DNA of 23,899 nucleotides from a virus. The notes under the pieces are model-generated. The model had not been told where the DNA came from, did no database searches, and saw nothing but the letters and a program-made list of their open reading frames with translations. Where the stretch lies: the IMG/VR virus record IMGVR_UViG_3300048115_000128, positions 1-23,899 of that record. One strand, given 5' to 3'. A program made the position numbers and the translations under genes. Below, piece after piece: positions 1-9,352 of this stretch (its first letter is position 1; the number at the start of each line of letters is the position of its first letter).

Positions 1-197
1 AAGGATATATCAACAATTATTCTATTGATACAAAACAAGGCGTACTAACTTTAAACTGTACTTCTCACTTTGGTGACTTTAGTAGAACGGCAGGAAGAAA
101 GACAAACGAAGGTAGCCAACAAAGATATTATTCTACTGATAAAGGTTTTGAATTTAGTGCCTTAACAATACAAGATTTAAAATGGGGTAGGCAATAA
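1..197 (+). CDS. Tail-tip assembly protein, C-terminal end only (partial)
   Basis: The reading frame is open from the left edge and its TAA (195-197) overlaps the ATG of the next gene as TAATG, so it is a gene whose start lies outside the window. About 64 residues are visible. They contain a Cys-x-Ser-His stretch, an Arg-Lys-Thr-Asn segment followed by Ser-Gln-Gln, and an ending Lys-Trp-Gly-Arg-Gln. From memory this pattern occurs at the C-terminus of phage proteins encoded just before lambda gpJ-like tail tip genes, where they help build the distal tail. The position here, directly before a gpJ-like gene, fits. The family name is an inference because the N-terminal domain is not visible. Confidence 0.7.
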   Translation, partial: GYINNYSIDTKQGVLTLNCTSHFGDFSRTAGRKTNEGSQQRYYSTDKGFEFSALTIQDLKWGRQ

Positions 198-2971
198 TGG
201 GTTTCTTTGATGACTTTTTTGATTTTGTAGGTGACGTATTTCAAGAGGTTATCTCTTGGATTATTCCTATTCCAGAAATTCCAGATGTACCTCAACAAGA
301 ACAAGCCAAAGGAACATTAGTTAATAAGCAATCTAATAATGCACAAATCCCTGTTATCTATGGTGAGCGATTAGTAGGTGGTACAAGAGTATTTTTAGAG
401 ACATCAGGAACAGATAATCAATATCTTTATGGTGCAATAGTATTAGGTGAAGGTGAGATTAACGCTATTACTGAAATTAAAGTTGATGATGAGGTAGTGA
501 CATTTAGTGGATCATTTGCTGATGGAACTCAAATAACATCAACAGGAGATAGATTTGGAACTACAATAACTATTCAACCTTTCTATGGTACTACAGGACA
601 ATCAGCTTCTAGTTTATTAACGACATTATCGTCATGGGGAAGTAATCATAAATTATCTGGATTATGTTATATTGCGTTTCGTATAACTTGGGATGCTGAC
701 AAGTTTACAAGTATTCCTAAAATCCAAGCAAAAGTTCAAGGTAAAAAGGTTGTAAGTTATAATTCAAGTTTAGTTGCTCAAACTGCATCTTATTCAACAA
801 ATCCTGCATGGTGTTTATTAGATTATCTAACAGATACTACTTATGGAAAAGGAATTAGTGTATCAGATATAGATTTACAAAGTTTCTATAATGCTAGTCA
901 AACTGCTATTACGCAAGTGACACCTTATTCTGGCGGTGCTGATATTAATTTATTTGATTGTAATTCAGTCTTAGATACTAACCAAAAGATTATAGATAAT
1001 GTTCGTTTTTTATTAAGAGGTATGAGGGGTTTCTTACCTTATACACAAGGTAAATATAAATTAATCTTAGAAGAAACAGGAAGTGCTAGTTTAAATTTAA
1101 ACAAAGATAATATCATAGGTGGCATTAAGTTATCTAGTGAAAAGAAAAATGAGAAATACAACCGCATCAATATTAACTATATCAATCCAGAAAAGAATTA
1201 TGAAGTAGACACAGTAGTTTATCCAGAAACAGATTCAGCACATCAAACATTAAAAACTGAAGATGGAGGTTTTTTACAAGAGTTTCAATTAGATTTACAA
1301 ATGATTACTAATCCTTATCAGGCATTAGAGTTTGGTAAAGTGGTTTTAAATAGAAGCAGAAATCAATTAGGTCTTACATTAACTGCTAATTATTCAGCTA
1401 TGGATTTAGCTATAGGGGATATTGTATCTGTCACTGATACGATTTTAGGAATGAGTGCCAAACCTTTTAGAGTTGTATCAATGGCTATTAACTTAAATTA
1501 CACAGTACAATTATCTTTAATAGAGCATCAAGATAGTTGGTACACTTGGGAAACTAATACTGTTCAACCTGTCGTACCAGATACTTCTCTACCAAATCCT
1601 TTCACAGTACAACCCCCATCTTCAGTCACCCTTGCTGATGAACTAATATCTTACAATGACGGAACAGTTATTGTTGCCATGAATATTACTATTGGTGCAT
1701 CACCAGACCAATTTGTTAGAGAATATCAAGTAGAATATAAAAGAACTGCTGATAGTAATTTTATTGTACATAGTAGAGGCACTGTAGATTTATTCCATAG
1801 AGTATTGAATGTTATCTCAGGTGATAATTACACAGTAAGAGTTAAGGCTATAAATTCATTAGGTGTTGAAAGTACAAATGTCACTGCTACAAGAGATATA
1901 ATTGGTGAAATTGATCCACCGAGTGATGTTCAAGACTTCGCAATTAATATTGTAGGTAGTGATGCTCATCTTAGTTGGGAAAGTATTCCTGATGCTGATT
2001 TGAACTATTATGTTATTAACTTCACTACAGAAACAGTCAATCCAGAATGGCAAAATAGTTTTACTTTAATTAACAGAGTATCAAGACCTGCAACATCTGT
2101 GACTGTACCTGCTAGAACAGGCTCATATCTTATTAAGGCAGTAGATAAGCTAGGCAACTTCTCATCTAATGAAGCTATTATTACTACTAATATCACTGCT
2201 ATTGGAAACTTTACTAATGCTAATACTGCTACAGAAAATCCAAACTTTACAGGAACTAAAACAAATGTAGTTGCGGTAGATAATACTTTAGAATTAGATA
2301 GTTTAGAAAACTTTGATGATAACACTACAGATAATTTTGATGACATAACTACAAGAAATTTTGATGGTGGTACAACAGATGATAATGTTCCATCTATTGG
2401 AACATATGAATTTGCTAATATTATAGATTTAGGCAGTACGCAAACAACTAGATTAACAGGAAATATTACCCAAACTACAGATGATAGAGATAGATTGTTT
2501 GATAACGTAGCAGGATTATTTGATGACCAAGCTTCTAACTTTGATGGTGACGCATCTGTGAACGCCTCTAGTCATTTAGAGATTGCTACATCCACTGATA
2601 ATATCACTTACACATCATTTAGAAATTTCAATGTAGGTGATTACTCCGCAAGATATTTTAAATTTAGATTAATAATGCAGAGTTTAGATAACTCCGCAAC
2701 TCCTGTGGTATCAGCACTATCTGTAGATGCAGATATGCAAGAAAGATTGGTTTCTGAAAATGATGTAGCATCAGGTGCAGGAACTAAATCTATTACATTC
2801 TCACCTGTGTTTATTTCTACACCTGCTATTGGTGTATCAGCACAAGGATTGGCAACAGGTGATTTTTATGAAATAACTAACAAATCAGTATCAGGCTATG
2901 ATATAACATTTAAGAACAGTGGTGGCACTGCAATAAGTAAAACATTTGACTATATAGCGAAAGGGCATTAA
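197..2971 (+). CDS. gpJ-like tail tip / host-specificity protein with fibronectin III-like repeats
   Basis: This 924-residue protein has the architecture of a central tail-tip or receptor-binding protein. The N-terminal half (about 35-460) includes an IPVIYGERLVGG stretch and a VGDIVSVTD segment typical of the phage tail-tip family. Two fibronectin III-like beta domains follow (about 475-570 and 575-670). A low-complexity stretch at about 705-735 repeats a DNFDD-x-TT motif and recurs more weakly near 775-800. The C-terminal 70 residues look like a small beta domain that also ends other marine-phage tail proteins. It overlaps the upstream gene by one base (TAATG), suggesting coupled translation. 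It should sit at the distal tail end and contact the host surface. Family assignment is confident; the receptor is unknown. Confidence 0.88.
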   Translation: MGFFDDFFDFVGDVFQEVISWIIPIPEIPDVPQQEQAKGTLVNKQSNNAQIPVIYGERLVGGTRVFLETSGTDNQYLYGAIVLGEGEINAITEIKVDDEVVTFSGSFADGTQITSTGDRFGTTITIQPFYGTTGQSASSLLTTLSSWGSNHKLSGLCYIAFRITWDADKFTSIPKIQAKVQGKKVVSYNSSLVAQTASYSTNPAWCLLDYLTDTTYGKGISVSDIDLQSFYNASQTAITQVTPYSGGADINLFDCNSVLDTNQKIIDNVRFLLRGMRGFLPYTQGKYKLILEETGSASLNLNKDNIIGGIKLSSEKKNEKYNRININYINPEKNYEVDTVVYPETDSAHQTLKTEDGGFLQEFQLDLQMITNPYQALEFGKVVLNRSRNQLGLTLTANYSAMDLAIGDIVSVTDTILGMSAKPFRVVSMAINLNYTVQLSLIEHQDSWYTWETNTVQPVVPDTSLPNPFTVQPPSSVTLADELISYNDGTVIVAMNITIGASPDQFVREYQVEYKRTADSNFIVHSRGTVDLFHRVLNVISGDNYTVRVKAINSLGVESTNVTATRDIIGEIDPPSDVQDFAINIVGSDAHLSWESIPDADLNYYVINFTTETVNPEWQNSFTLINRVSRPATSVTVPARTGSYLIKAVDKLGNFSSNEAIITTNITAIGNFTNANTATENPNFTGTKTNVVAVDNTLELDSLENFDDNTTDNFDDITTRNFDGGTTDDNVPSIGTYEFANIIDLGSTQTTRLTGNITQTTDDRDRLFDNVAGLFDDQASNFDGDASVNASSHLEIATSTDNITYTSFRNFNVGDYSARYFKFRLIMQSLDNSATPVVSALSVDADMQERLVSENDVASGAGTKSITFSPVFISTPAIGVSAQGLATGDFYEITNKSVSGYDITFKNSGGTAISKTFDYIAKGH

Positions 2972-2980
2972 AAAGAAGTT

Positions 2981-3691
2981 ATGGCACAACATGACATGAA
3001 TATCGCCAATCAGGGTTTCCCTGCGACTAGAAGCGATATAAACAATGCATTATCAGCAATCAATTCAACACATTCAGGCAGTTCTACACCTAGTGGAGCA
3101 GTAGCAGGTACTATTTGGCTAGATACAACTAATGCAACAAACCCAACTTTAAAATTTTATGATGGCTCAGATAATATATCACTAGCCACTATTGATTATT
3201 CAGCTAACACAGTTAATTGGTTAGACAGTTCTGTTGTTGCTGATTTAGTAAACGACACCTCACCACAACTAGGCGGTGATTTAGATGTTAATGGTAATCA
3301 GTTTGTATCTACCTCAAATGGCAATATACAGTTTACACCTAACGGAACAGGTAAAATATTATTTGATAATGTAGCTTACTCACCTACAGGAACGCTAACA
3401 GATGGTGCAACCATAGCTTGGGATACATCAGCTATCCAAGTGGCTCAAGTCACTCTTGCAGGAAATAGAACTTTTTCAGCACCAACAAATTTAATTGATG
3501 GTGGATTTTATGCTTTAATAATTATTCAAGATGGCACAGGCTCAAGAACTGCTACATTTAACTCTGTATTTAAGTTTGCATCTGCAACCGCACCTACATT
3601 AACTACAACTGCAAATGCTAGAGATATTATAGTTTTTCAATCAAACGGAACAAATTTATATGAAACTGGAAGGAGTTTGAATCTTACATAA
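2981..3691 (+). CDS. Tail fibre / appendage protein
   Basis: This 236-residue protein begins with a segment (about 1-60) of the type that opens many cyanophage and pelagiphage fibre proteins: an MAQHD start, a short helix with Asn-Asn-Ala-Leu, a Ser-Gly-rich turn and a Trp-x-Asp-Thr strand. A QLGGDLDVNGN motif near 95-105 marks the repeat region common in marine phage fibres. The remainder is Thr/Ser/Asn-rich beta sequence. An AAGAAG ribosome-binding site lies just before the ATG. Its stop codon overlaps the next ATG. It is probably a fibre attached to the tail tip. The family is recognised by pattern only; no enzymatic motif is visible. Confidence 0.75.
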   Translation: MAQHDMNIANQGFPATRSDINNALSAINSTHSGSSTPSGAVAGTIWLDTTNATNPTLKFYDGSDNISLATIDYSANTVNWLDSSVVADLVNDTSPQLGGDLDVNGNQFVSTSNGNIQFTPNGTGKILFDNVAYSPTGTLTDGATIAWDTSAIQVAQVTLAGNRTFSAPTNLIDGGFYALIIIQDGTGSRTATFNSVFKFASATAPTLTTTANARDIIVFQSNGTNLYETGRSLNLT

Positions 3692-4302
3692 TGTTTGCAC
3701 TAGTAGAAGATAATGCTTTTGTTAGGATAGTTAATTCTAATAAAGGAATAACCATTGGTGATAATCAATATCCTAAAACAATTTTTTCATTATGGTCAAA
3801 CGCTGAAAGGGAAGCGATTGGCATATATGAAGTCGTCATGGACGCAACTAATCAAAAAGATGAAGCTTACTATATCAATACTGATGTTAGTTATGCCTAT
3901 TCTAGTGGTACTGTCACAGGAAGTTATGGCACTGCAACTGCAAAACCTTTAGCAGATATTCTTTTTGAAGATGGTGATGAAATCCCTAGTGATAAAGAAG
4001 TCGGTGATATTAAACAATACGGATTAAAAGGATTAGAAATAAAAAAAATTAAAGCACAAGCAAGTGGACTTCTATCCCCTACTGATTGGCATGTAGTCAA
4101 AGCAACTGAAGTATCTGATTATAATGTTCCAAGTGATGTTGCAACTTACAGAACAAATGTAAGAGCAAAATCAAATGAAATGGAAACACAAATTAATGCA
4201 TGTTCTGATGTTGATGCTTTAAAAACTTTATTCACTTGGGTGTATGACGAAGATACAAATACATCATCAAGACCTTTAGCTAGTTTCCCAGAGGTGATAT
4301 AA
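3691..4302 (+). CDS. Tail fibre assembly-like protein
   Basis: This 203-residue protein has an N-terminal segment (about 1-70) that reads like small phage proteins found after fibre genes: Phe-Ala-Leu-Val-Glu start, an Asn-Gln-Tyr-Pro motif and Trp-Ser-x-Ala-Glu-Arg. The C-terminal part has a Thr-Asp-Trp-His-Val-Val motif followed by a Tyr-Arg-x-x-Val-Arg helix and an Asp-Ala-Leu-Lys-Thr-Leu-Phe end, which resembles lambda-type fibre assembly chaperones (Asp-Trp-Tyr, then Tyr-Arg). It sits between two fibre genes with TAATG overlaps on both sides, consistent with a chaperone or accessory for fibre folding. A structural role cannot be excluded. Confidence 0.65.
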   Translation: MFALVEDNAFVRIVNSNKGITIGDNQYPKTIFSLWSNAEREAIGIYEVVMDATNQKDEAYYINTDVSYAYSSGTVTGSYGTATAKPLADILFEDGDEIPSDKEVGDIKQYGLKGLEIKKIKAQASGLLSPTDWHVVKATEVSDYNVPSDVATYRTNVRAKSNEMETQINACSDVDALKTLFTWVYDEDTNTSSRPLASFPEVI

Positions 4303-6758
4303 TGACATTCCCAATTCTAGGTGGGAATGGTGCAGTCGCAGATGCTCAAGCTAGTTCCCTAAGATTTAATGATGATGATAGTCCAAGTTTAAGTAGAACA
4401 ATATCATCAGGGTCAGATATAACTAAATTTACATATTCTTTCTGGGTAAAAAGAAGTAGTAGTTTAGGTAGTACTCAAAGAATTATTAGTAATACCACTA
4501 GTTCAAAACAATTATACATTAGATTTACAAGTTCAGACACATTTGAGGCATTCCATACAGCAGGAGGCACTGACTCAGGCTCATATGTTTTTTATTTACA
4601 AACAACTGCAAAATTTCGTGATGTTAGTGCTTATTATCATATTTTGATAAAATTTGATTCCACACTGTCTACCGAAGCAGATAGAACAAAAATATATGTT
4701 AATGGAAATCAAATTACTGATTTAGAAGATAATACACAACCTAGTCAAAATGAAGTAGCACAGTTTATAAATACAGGTCAAAGACAAGACATTGGTACTT
4801 TTAATCAAAGTAGTGAATACTTTGATGGATATTTAGCTGAATTTCATTTTTTAGATTCTATTTCTTTGACACCTACAGACTTTGGTGAATTTGATTCTAC
4901 ATCAGGTATATGGAAGGTAAAAGAATACACAGGAAGCTATGGCACGAATGGTTATAAACTAAACTTCTCTAATAGCGGTAGTCTTGGTGCTGATAGTTCT
5001 GGTAATGGTAATAACTTTACTGCAACTAATTTAGCATCTACAGACCAAACAACAGATACACCGACTAATAACTTCTCAACATTTAATTCTTTAATTACAA
5101 AAAGTGGAACACTATCAGAAGGTAATTTAAAATCTACAGGTGACGGAAGTGGTCCGAGTGATAATTCAATTTCCACTATGGGTGTAAACACAGGGAAATG
5201 GTATGCAGAGTTTGAATTAACAGCAGATGGAGAAATTAGTGGTACTACAAATGCAGGTTTTGGAATTTGCGATGAACAATCAGATTTTTTTGATGTTGGA
5301 AATAATTTTCAAACATCTACATCAAATGCTATTGGTCTAAAAGATAATTCTAATATGTATAGATATGGTACTGAAAATGCATCTTGGGGTAGTTCTTTTA
5401 CAGAAAACGATATACTTCAAATTGCTTTAGATATGGATAATGGATATGTTTATTTTGGAAAAAATGGCACTTTTATGAATAGTGGAGTACCTACAAGTGG
5501 CTCTAGTGGAACAGGTGGTATATCTATTACTAATACTGATAGAAAATATTTTATGTTTGTTGGTGAAAGTTATTTTTATGCAACTCCAATTTGGTCATCA
5601 AACTTTGGCAATCCCTCATTCTCAATCACATCTGGCAACAGTGATGATAACGGATATGGAAACTTTGAATACGCACCACCCTCTGGCTATCTTGCACTAT
5701 GTACTCAAAACCTAGCAACTGAATTATCCCCTACGATTGATGATGGCAGTCAATATTTTAATACTGTTCTTTATACAGGTGACGGAAATTCTGGTGGTGC
5801 TAGAAATATCACAGGTGTTGGATTTCAACCAGATTGGACTTGGATTAAAGAAAGAAACAGTGTCACCTATCATAACTTATTTGATTCTAATAGGGGTGCA
5901 GGATATGTACTTCATTCTAATGTAAGTGATGCAGAAGGTAATTATACAAGTTATTTTACTTCATTTGATAGTGACGGATTTACATTAGAAAATAATGCAG
6001 GAAGTTTAAATGGTAATGGTGATACTTATGTAGCATGGAACTGGTTAGCATCTGGCTCTACTGCTTCTAATACTGATGGTACAAATGCGAGTACAGTATC
6101 AGCTAATCAAACCGCAGGTTTTAGTATTGTGTCTTACACAAGAAATTCAGATTCAGTGACTACAGTAGGACATGGATTAGGTAAAACTCCTAAAGTATTA
6201 ATAGAAAAAGATAGAGATACAAGTGGTACAAATTGGGCATTTATAACCACCGCTATTGATGGAACAGATGATTATTCTTTTTTGAATACCACTAATACTT
6301 TTGGGGCTACTACAGCAAATGCCTTTACAACAACAACTTTTAGAAGTTCTATGGGAGCAAATCAAGGAGATATAATTGCTTATGTTTTCGCAGAGATAGA
6401 AGGCTACTCTAAATTTGGCAAGTTTTCAGGCAATTCCAGTTTGGATGGACCTATGATTTATACAGGATTTTCCACCAAATGGGTAATGTATAAAAATATT
6501 ACTAGTGCAACCGATTGGATGATACTTGATGACAAAAGAATTCACAATGCAAGTAATGCACAACTTGATTATTTAGAGCCTAACACTTCTGATGCAGAGG
6601 GTGATATGAGATTAGATTTTTTAAGTAATGGATTTAAGCTTAGAGAAGGTTCTGAAAGTGGTGCTAAATTTAATCTAACTGGAGAAACATACATCTACAT
6701 GGCGTTTGCTTCAAACCCTTTCGTGAGTTCGTCTGGAGTTCCTGTCACTGCGAGATAA
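4302..6758 (+). CDS. Long tail fibre with LamG-like, SPRY-like and C-terminal fibre domains
   Basis: This 818-residue protein appears to contain three carbohydrate- or ligand-binding type modules. Residues about 20-220 look like a concanavalin/LamG fold, with SFWVKRSS, an IYVNG strand and a LAEFHFLD strand. Residues about 295-470 look like a SPRY domain, with KWYAEFEL, GFGICD and a LDMDNGYVYFGKNG hairpin. Residues about 485-818 match a C-terminal module seen in marine-phage fibres, with GVGFQPDWTWIK, LFDSNRGAG, SDGFTL and VAWNWLA motifs (I recall this as DUF7483-like). It is the last large tail gene and ends in TAATG overlap. It is a likely adsorption fibre. Domain names come from recognition by eye, so boundaries are approximate. 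Confidence 0.78.
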   Translation: MTFPILGGNGAVADAQASSLRFNDDDSPSLSRTISSGSDITKFTYSFWVKRSSSLGSTQRIISNTTSSKQLYIRFTSSDTFEAFHTAGGTDSGSYVFYLQTTAKFRDVSAYYHILIKFDSTLSTEADRTKIYVNGNQITDLEDNTQPSQNEVAQFINTGQRQDIGTFNQSSEYFDGYLAEFHFLDSISLTPTDFGEFDSTSGIWKVKEYTGSYGTNGYKLNFSNSGSLGADSSGNGNNFTATNLASTDQTTDTPTNNFSTFNSLITKSGTLSEGNLKSTGDGSGPSDNSISTMGVNTGKWYAEFELTADGEISGTTNAGFGICDEQSDFFDVGNNFQTSTSNAIGLKDNSNMYRYGTENASWGSSFTENDILQIALDMDNGYVYFGKNGTFMNSGVPTSGSSGTGGISITNTDRKYFMFVGESYFYATPIWSSNFGNPSFSITSGNSDDNGYGNFEYAPPSGYLALCTQNLATELSPTIDDGSQYFNTVLYTGDGNSGGARNITGVGFQPDWTWIKERNSVTYHNLFDSNRGAGYVLHSNVSDAEGNYTSYFTSFDSDGFTLENNAGSLNGNGDTYVAWNWLASGSTASNTDGTNASTVSANQTAGFSIVSYTRNSDSVTTVGHGLGKTPKVLIEKDRDTSGTNWAFITTAIDGTDDYSFLNTTNTFGATTANAFTTTTFRSSMGANQGDIIAYVFAEIEGYSKFGKFSGNSSLDGPMIYTGFSTKWVMYKNITSATDWMILDDKRIHNASNAQLDYLEPNTSDAEGDMRLDFLSNGFKLREGSESGAKFNLTGETYIYMAFASNPFVSSSGVPVTAR

Positions 6759-7291
6759 TGAAACTATTAACATCAATTTTATTTGTCTTTGTTTCAGTTG
6801 CAATTTTTACAGATGTCAAAGCTGAAACGAATACAGTTAGTTCTACTGTCGTTAATAATACACCCCCTACTGCTAATTCACCTGCAATCAATATAGTTAA
6901 TAGTGATATTTGTAAATCTGGTGTATCTGGTGCTATTCAATCAAATGTGATTGGATTTAGTACAGGTGTCACCATTACAGATATGAACTGCGAAAGAATT
7001 AAACTAGCACGAAGTCTTTACTCAATGGGAATGAAAGTTGCAGGTGTTTCTATTCTATGCCAAGACGCAAGAGTTTTTGATGCTATGATTATGTCTGGAA
7101 CACCTTGTCCATACATGTCTGATATAGGTGAAGATGCCTTAAAACAATGGGAACAAAATCCAGATAAAGTTCCTCAAGGTAGCACTGCTTTAATTAAACC
7201 AAAACCAATTAAACAAGAAACAAAAGAAGGAGATATAGATGGTCTTAAAAATTTTGGTCTTATGGCTCTTGGTTTGCTTCTCATATTCTAA
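6758..7291 (+). CDS. Exported protein with C-terminal membrane segment, unknown function
   Basis: This 177-residue protein is not recognised. Residues 1-22 form a clear signal peptide (positively charged start, hydrophobic core Leu-Phe-Val-Phe-Val, ending at Ala-Glu). A Ser/Thr/Asn/Pro-rich linker follows, then a compact region at about 48-135 with five Cys residues. The last 10-12 residues (Leu-Met-Ala-Leu-Gly-Leu-Leu-Leu-Ile-Phe) are hydrophobic and could be a membrane anchor. The start overlaps the fibre gene stop as TAATG. Its 3' end overlaps the next gene by 53 bases in another frame. A role in the virion, envelope or superinfection exclusion is possible, but nothing in the sequence decides. 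Confidence 0.7.
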   Translation: MKLLTSILFVFVSVAIFTDVKAETNTVSSTVVNNTPPTANSPAINIVNSDICKSGVSGAIQSNVIGFSTGVTITDMNCERIKLARSLYSMGMKVAGVSILCQDARVFDAMIMSGTPCPYMSDIGEDALKQWEQNPDKVPQGSTALIKPKPIKQETKEGDIDGLKNFGLMALGLLLIF

Positions 7292-8603
7292 AGCTGAAGA
7301 TTGCTCTACTGACACTATAGGTTTATGTACTCCCTTAGTGACAGATATAATTACTGAAGAAAAAGTTATTGAAGAAGAAACTGATAGCACAGGAATCTAT
7401 ATAACCGAAACTACCACAACCACTACAACAACAACCACAGTCACGAATGAAGATAGCAAAGATATATTAGATGGCAGTAATGGATTTGTTTCTACATCAA
7501 AAGAGGGTGATATGGATATTGATTGGGGTGGGCAGGGTAGTGCCTCAATGCCTTCTGGTAGTTATTGTAATGAATTAGGCACAGATAAATGTGCTGAGAT
7601 TACAGACAGTAATTTAACCACTTTTTATCAGCAAGTAGATATTTCAGAACTAGATATTAATTATGGTGGCACTACTGAATATACAATCAAAGTAGATAAA
7701 CAAGATGAACAAGATAGTGTTTATATGAAAGTCATTGGTAGAAATGGAAATACGGAAGTCTTTAATGGTACTGATGTTTTATCAGCTTCAGGTGTTAATA
7801 GTGGGTATCAACAATATCAAGGCAATTTTGATTTCTCAGGAAAGATAACTAATCTCATTATTGAAGTAGGGGGTAGAGATATTAATCTAGCGGTGGGAGT
7901 TCTATTTGATGATGTGAGTATTAATGTTTTATATAATGTTATTGAAACAATCATTACGCAAGAAATTACAAAGATAGAAACTTTTATTGCTTTAAACCTA
8001 GACCAACCAGAATTAATTGATGTCGCTGAAGATGTATTTAAATTCAATGATGTATCTAAACAAGATGATTTTATTATGTTTCAGCCTATAGAAGCTGAGC
8101 CAATGGAAATATCTTATGAAACTGTTGAAGCAGAAATAGAAGCACCTGTTATTGAAGAAATAAAAATAGAAGAAGCACCTATGGAAGAAATCATAGAAGT
8201 TGAAATGGAAGAAGTCGTAGAAGAAATTGTAGAAGAAACTGTAGAAGAAGTTGAAGTTGCAAAGGTTGACGAGCCTGTAGATGAGCCTGTTGAAGAAACA
8301 AAAGAAGAATCAAAAGAAGAAGTAAAAGAAACCAAACAAGAAAAAGCCAACAAGATAGTCAAGAAAATGGGTGATAAAGGTAAATATGATGCCAACAATC
8401 AAACAAAGACTTTAATAGTTATGCAGGTATTAGCTGATAGTAAGAGTTTCTTTGAACAACCTCAGCTACCACAGATACAAGGATTTTTTGATAATAGAAC
8501 TTTGCCAGATGCTGAAATAATTGATAATAATATTTTGATGTATAATTTGTTTATGAATAATGATTTAGGACACAATGAATTAGTGGATTTACAATGGAAG
8601 TAG
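7239..8603 (+). CDS. Exported protein with Thr tract, beta domain and Glu-rich linker
   Basis: This 454-residue protein starts at an ATG preceded by AAGGAG (7227-7232). Residues 1-20 form a signal peptide (Leu-Val-Leu-Trp-Leu-Leu-Val-Cys core). A run of about ten Thr follows near residue 60. A beta-rich domain lies at about 115-240, with the feel of a lectin or adhesin sandwich. An acidic stretch at about 285-375 is rich in Val-Glu-Glu and Lys-Glu repeats. The conserved-looking C-terminal domain (about 380-454) has KANKIVKKMGDKG, a MQVLAD helix and an ending rich in Asn-Asn-Asp. I recall related C-termini in other marine phages, but the function is unknown to me. It could be virion-associated or periplasmic. 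Confidence 0.72.
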   Translation: MVLKILVLWLLVCFSYSKAEDCSTDTIGLCTPLVTDIITEEKVIEEETDSTGIYITETTTTTTTTTTVTNEDSKDILDGSNGFVSTSKEGDMDIDWGGQGSASMPSGSYCNELGTDKCAEITDSNLTTFYQQVDISELDINYGGTTEYTIKVDKQDEQDSVYMKVIGRNGNTEVFNGTDVLSASGVNSGYQQYQGNFDFSGKITNLIIEVGGRDINLAVGVLFDDVSINVLYNVIETIITQEITKIETFIALNLDQPELIDVAEDVFKFNDVSKQDDFIMFQPIEAEPMEISYETVEAEIEAPVIEEIKIEEAPMEEIIEVEMEEVVEEIVEETVEEVEVAKVDEPVDEPVEETKEESKEEVKETKQEKANKIVKKMGDKGKYDANNQTKTLIVMQVLADSKSFFEQPQLPQIQGFFDNRTLPDAEIIDNNILMYNLFMNNDLGHNELVDLQWK

Positions 8604-9040
8604 AATATCAAGGAATGAAATTTAAAGGTGGTAAGTTCTTTATCATCTTATCATTAATGGGTGCAATTATTGGTGGTGGTTGGACTGGCTACAAATTCTA
8701 TGATGACTACTTAGATATGAAAGCCAAGATAGAAGGATATACTGCACCAGATTTAAGCCATATTGATGAGCAGATTGCAGTTCTTAAATCAGAAGTTTCA
8801 ATGATATTGGAAGAAGTTTCACTTATAAATGACGTAGTACAATCACAAAAAAATGATCTTAGAGATGACATAAAAACAGTTAAACAAGATACTAGATTAC
8901 AAGATAGAATAATTAAAGATGTAGAAACTATGGTAAAAGATATGGATAGGCAACTACATCAAGACTTGAAACTATTAGAAGAAAAATTAGAATCAGATAT
9001 TAGAAAAGCATTAAGCAACCCACTATCAGGAGTAAAATAA
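8594..9040 (+). CDS. Single-pass membrane coiled-coil protein
   Basis: This 148-residue protein has one membrane segment (about 15-36, FFIILSLMGAIIGGGW core) followed by a Tyr/Asp-rich juxtamembrane segment. A long helical, heptad-like region (about 55-138) is rich in Leu, Ile, Val, Glu and Lys. It overlaps the previous gene by 10 bases. The architecture (short cytoplasmic end, membrane anchor, long periplasmic coiled coil) resembles inner-membrane spanins or phage membrane anchors, but the gene lies 1.5 kb before the lysozyme and has no adjacent lipoprotein partner. The function is therefore not assigned. Confidence 0.7.
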   Translation: MEVEYQGMKFKGGKFFIILSLMGAIIGGGWTGYKFYDDYLDMKAKIEGYTAPDLSHIDEQIAVLKSEVSMILEEVSLINDVVQSQKNDLRDDIKTVKQDTRLQDRIIKDVETMVKDMDRQLHQDLKLLEEKLESDIRKALSNPLSGVK

Positions 9041-9352
9041 ATGGCAACACAAAATGAACTACAAGAACAACTAAAGAAAGCAAAAAAAGAATTAAGAGAA
9101 TTAAGGGAAGAAGTAAAAGAAGCTAAGATTAGGGAACAACTCTACCTTGAAAGATTAGATAATTGGGCAGAAAAAAATCAAGCTTTACACAGAGAAATAT
9201 CTGGAATGACTATGGATGATGTTGCAAGAAAGCAAAGAGCAAAAGCTGAATATAAAGAAAAATATGCTAAAGATATTGAGATAGCAGAAACATTTGACAA
9301 ACAGGCTCAAGTTAAGCTAAATACTACTGGAATAACAGAAAACCCAATGTAA
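9041..9352 (+). CDS. Small charged coiled-coil protein
   Basis: This 103-residue soluble protein is almost entirely helical and highly charged. Residues 5-45 form a Lys/Glu/Leu heptad pattern (Gln-Leu-Lys-Lys-Ala-Lys-Lys-Glu-Leu-Arg-Glu-Leu), and a second helix spans about 60-92. The ATG follows the previous TAA directly, and the stop overlaps the next ATG. It lies between two membrane coiled-coil proteins, so it may pair with one of them. No family is recognised. Confidence 0.65.
   Translation: MATQNELQEQLKKAKKELRELREEVKEAKIREQLYLERLDNWAEKNQALHREISGMTMDDVARKQRAKAEYKEKYAKDIEIAETFDKQAQVKLNTTGITENPM

Noticed and set aside
2008-2346. Minus-strand 112-residue frame inside the tail-tip gene
   Set aside because: It is antisense to a well-supported gene and has no start signals.
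5482-5925. Plus-strand shadow frames inside the long fibre gene
   Set aside because: They overlap a domain-supported gene completely and show no start signals.
8114-8398. Minus-strand Ser/Thr-rich frame
   Set aside because: It is the antisense of the Glu-rich repeat; low complexity keeps it open.
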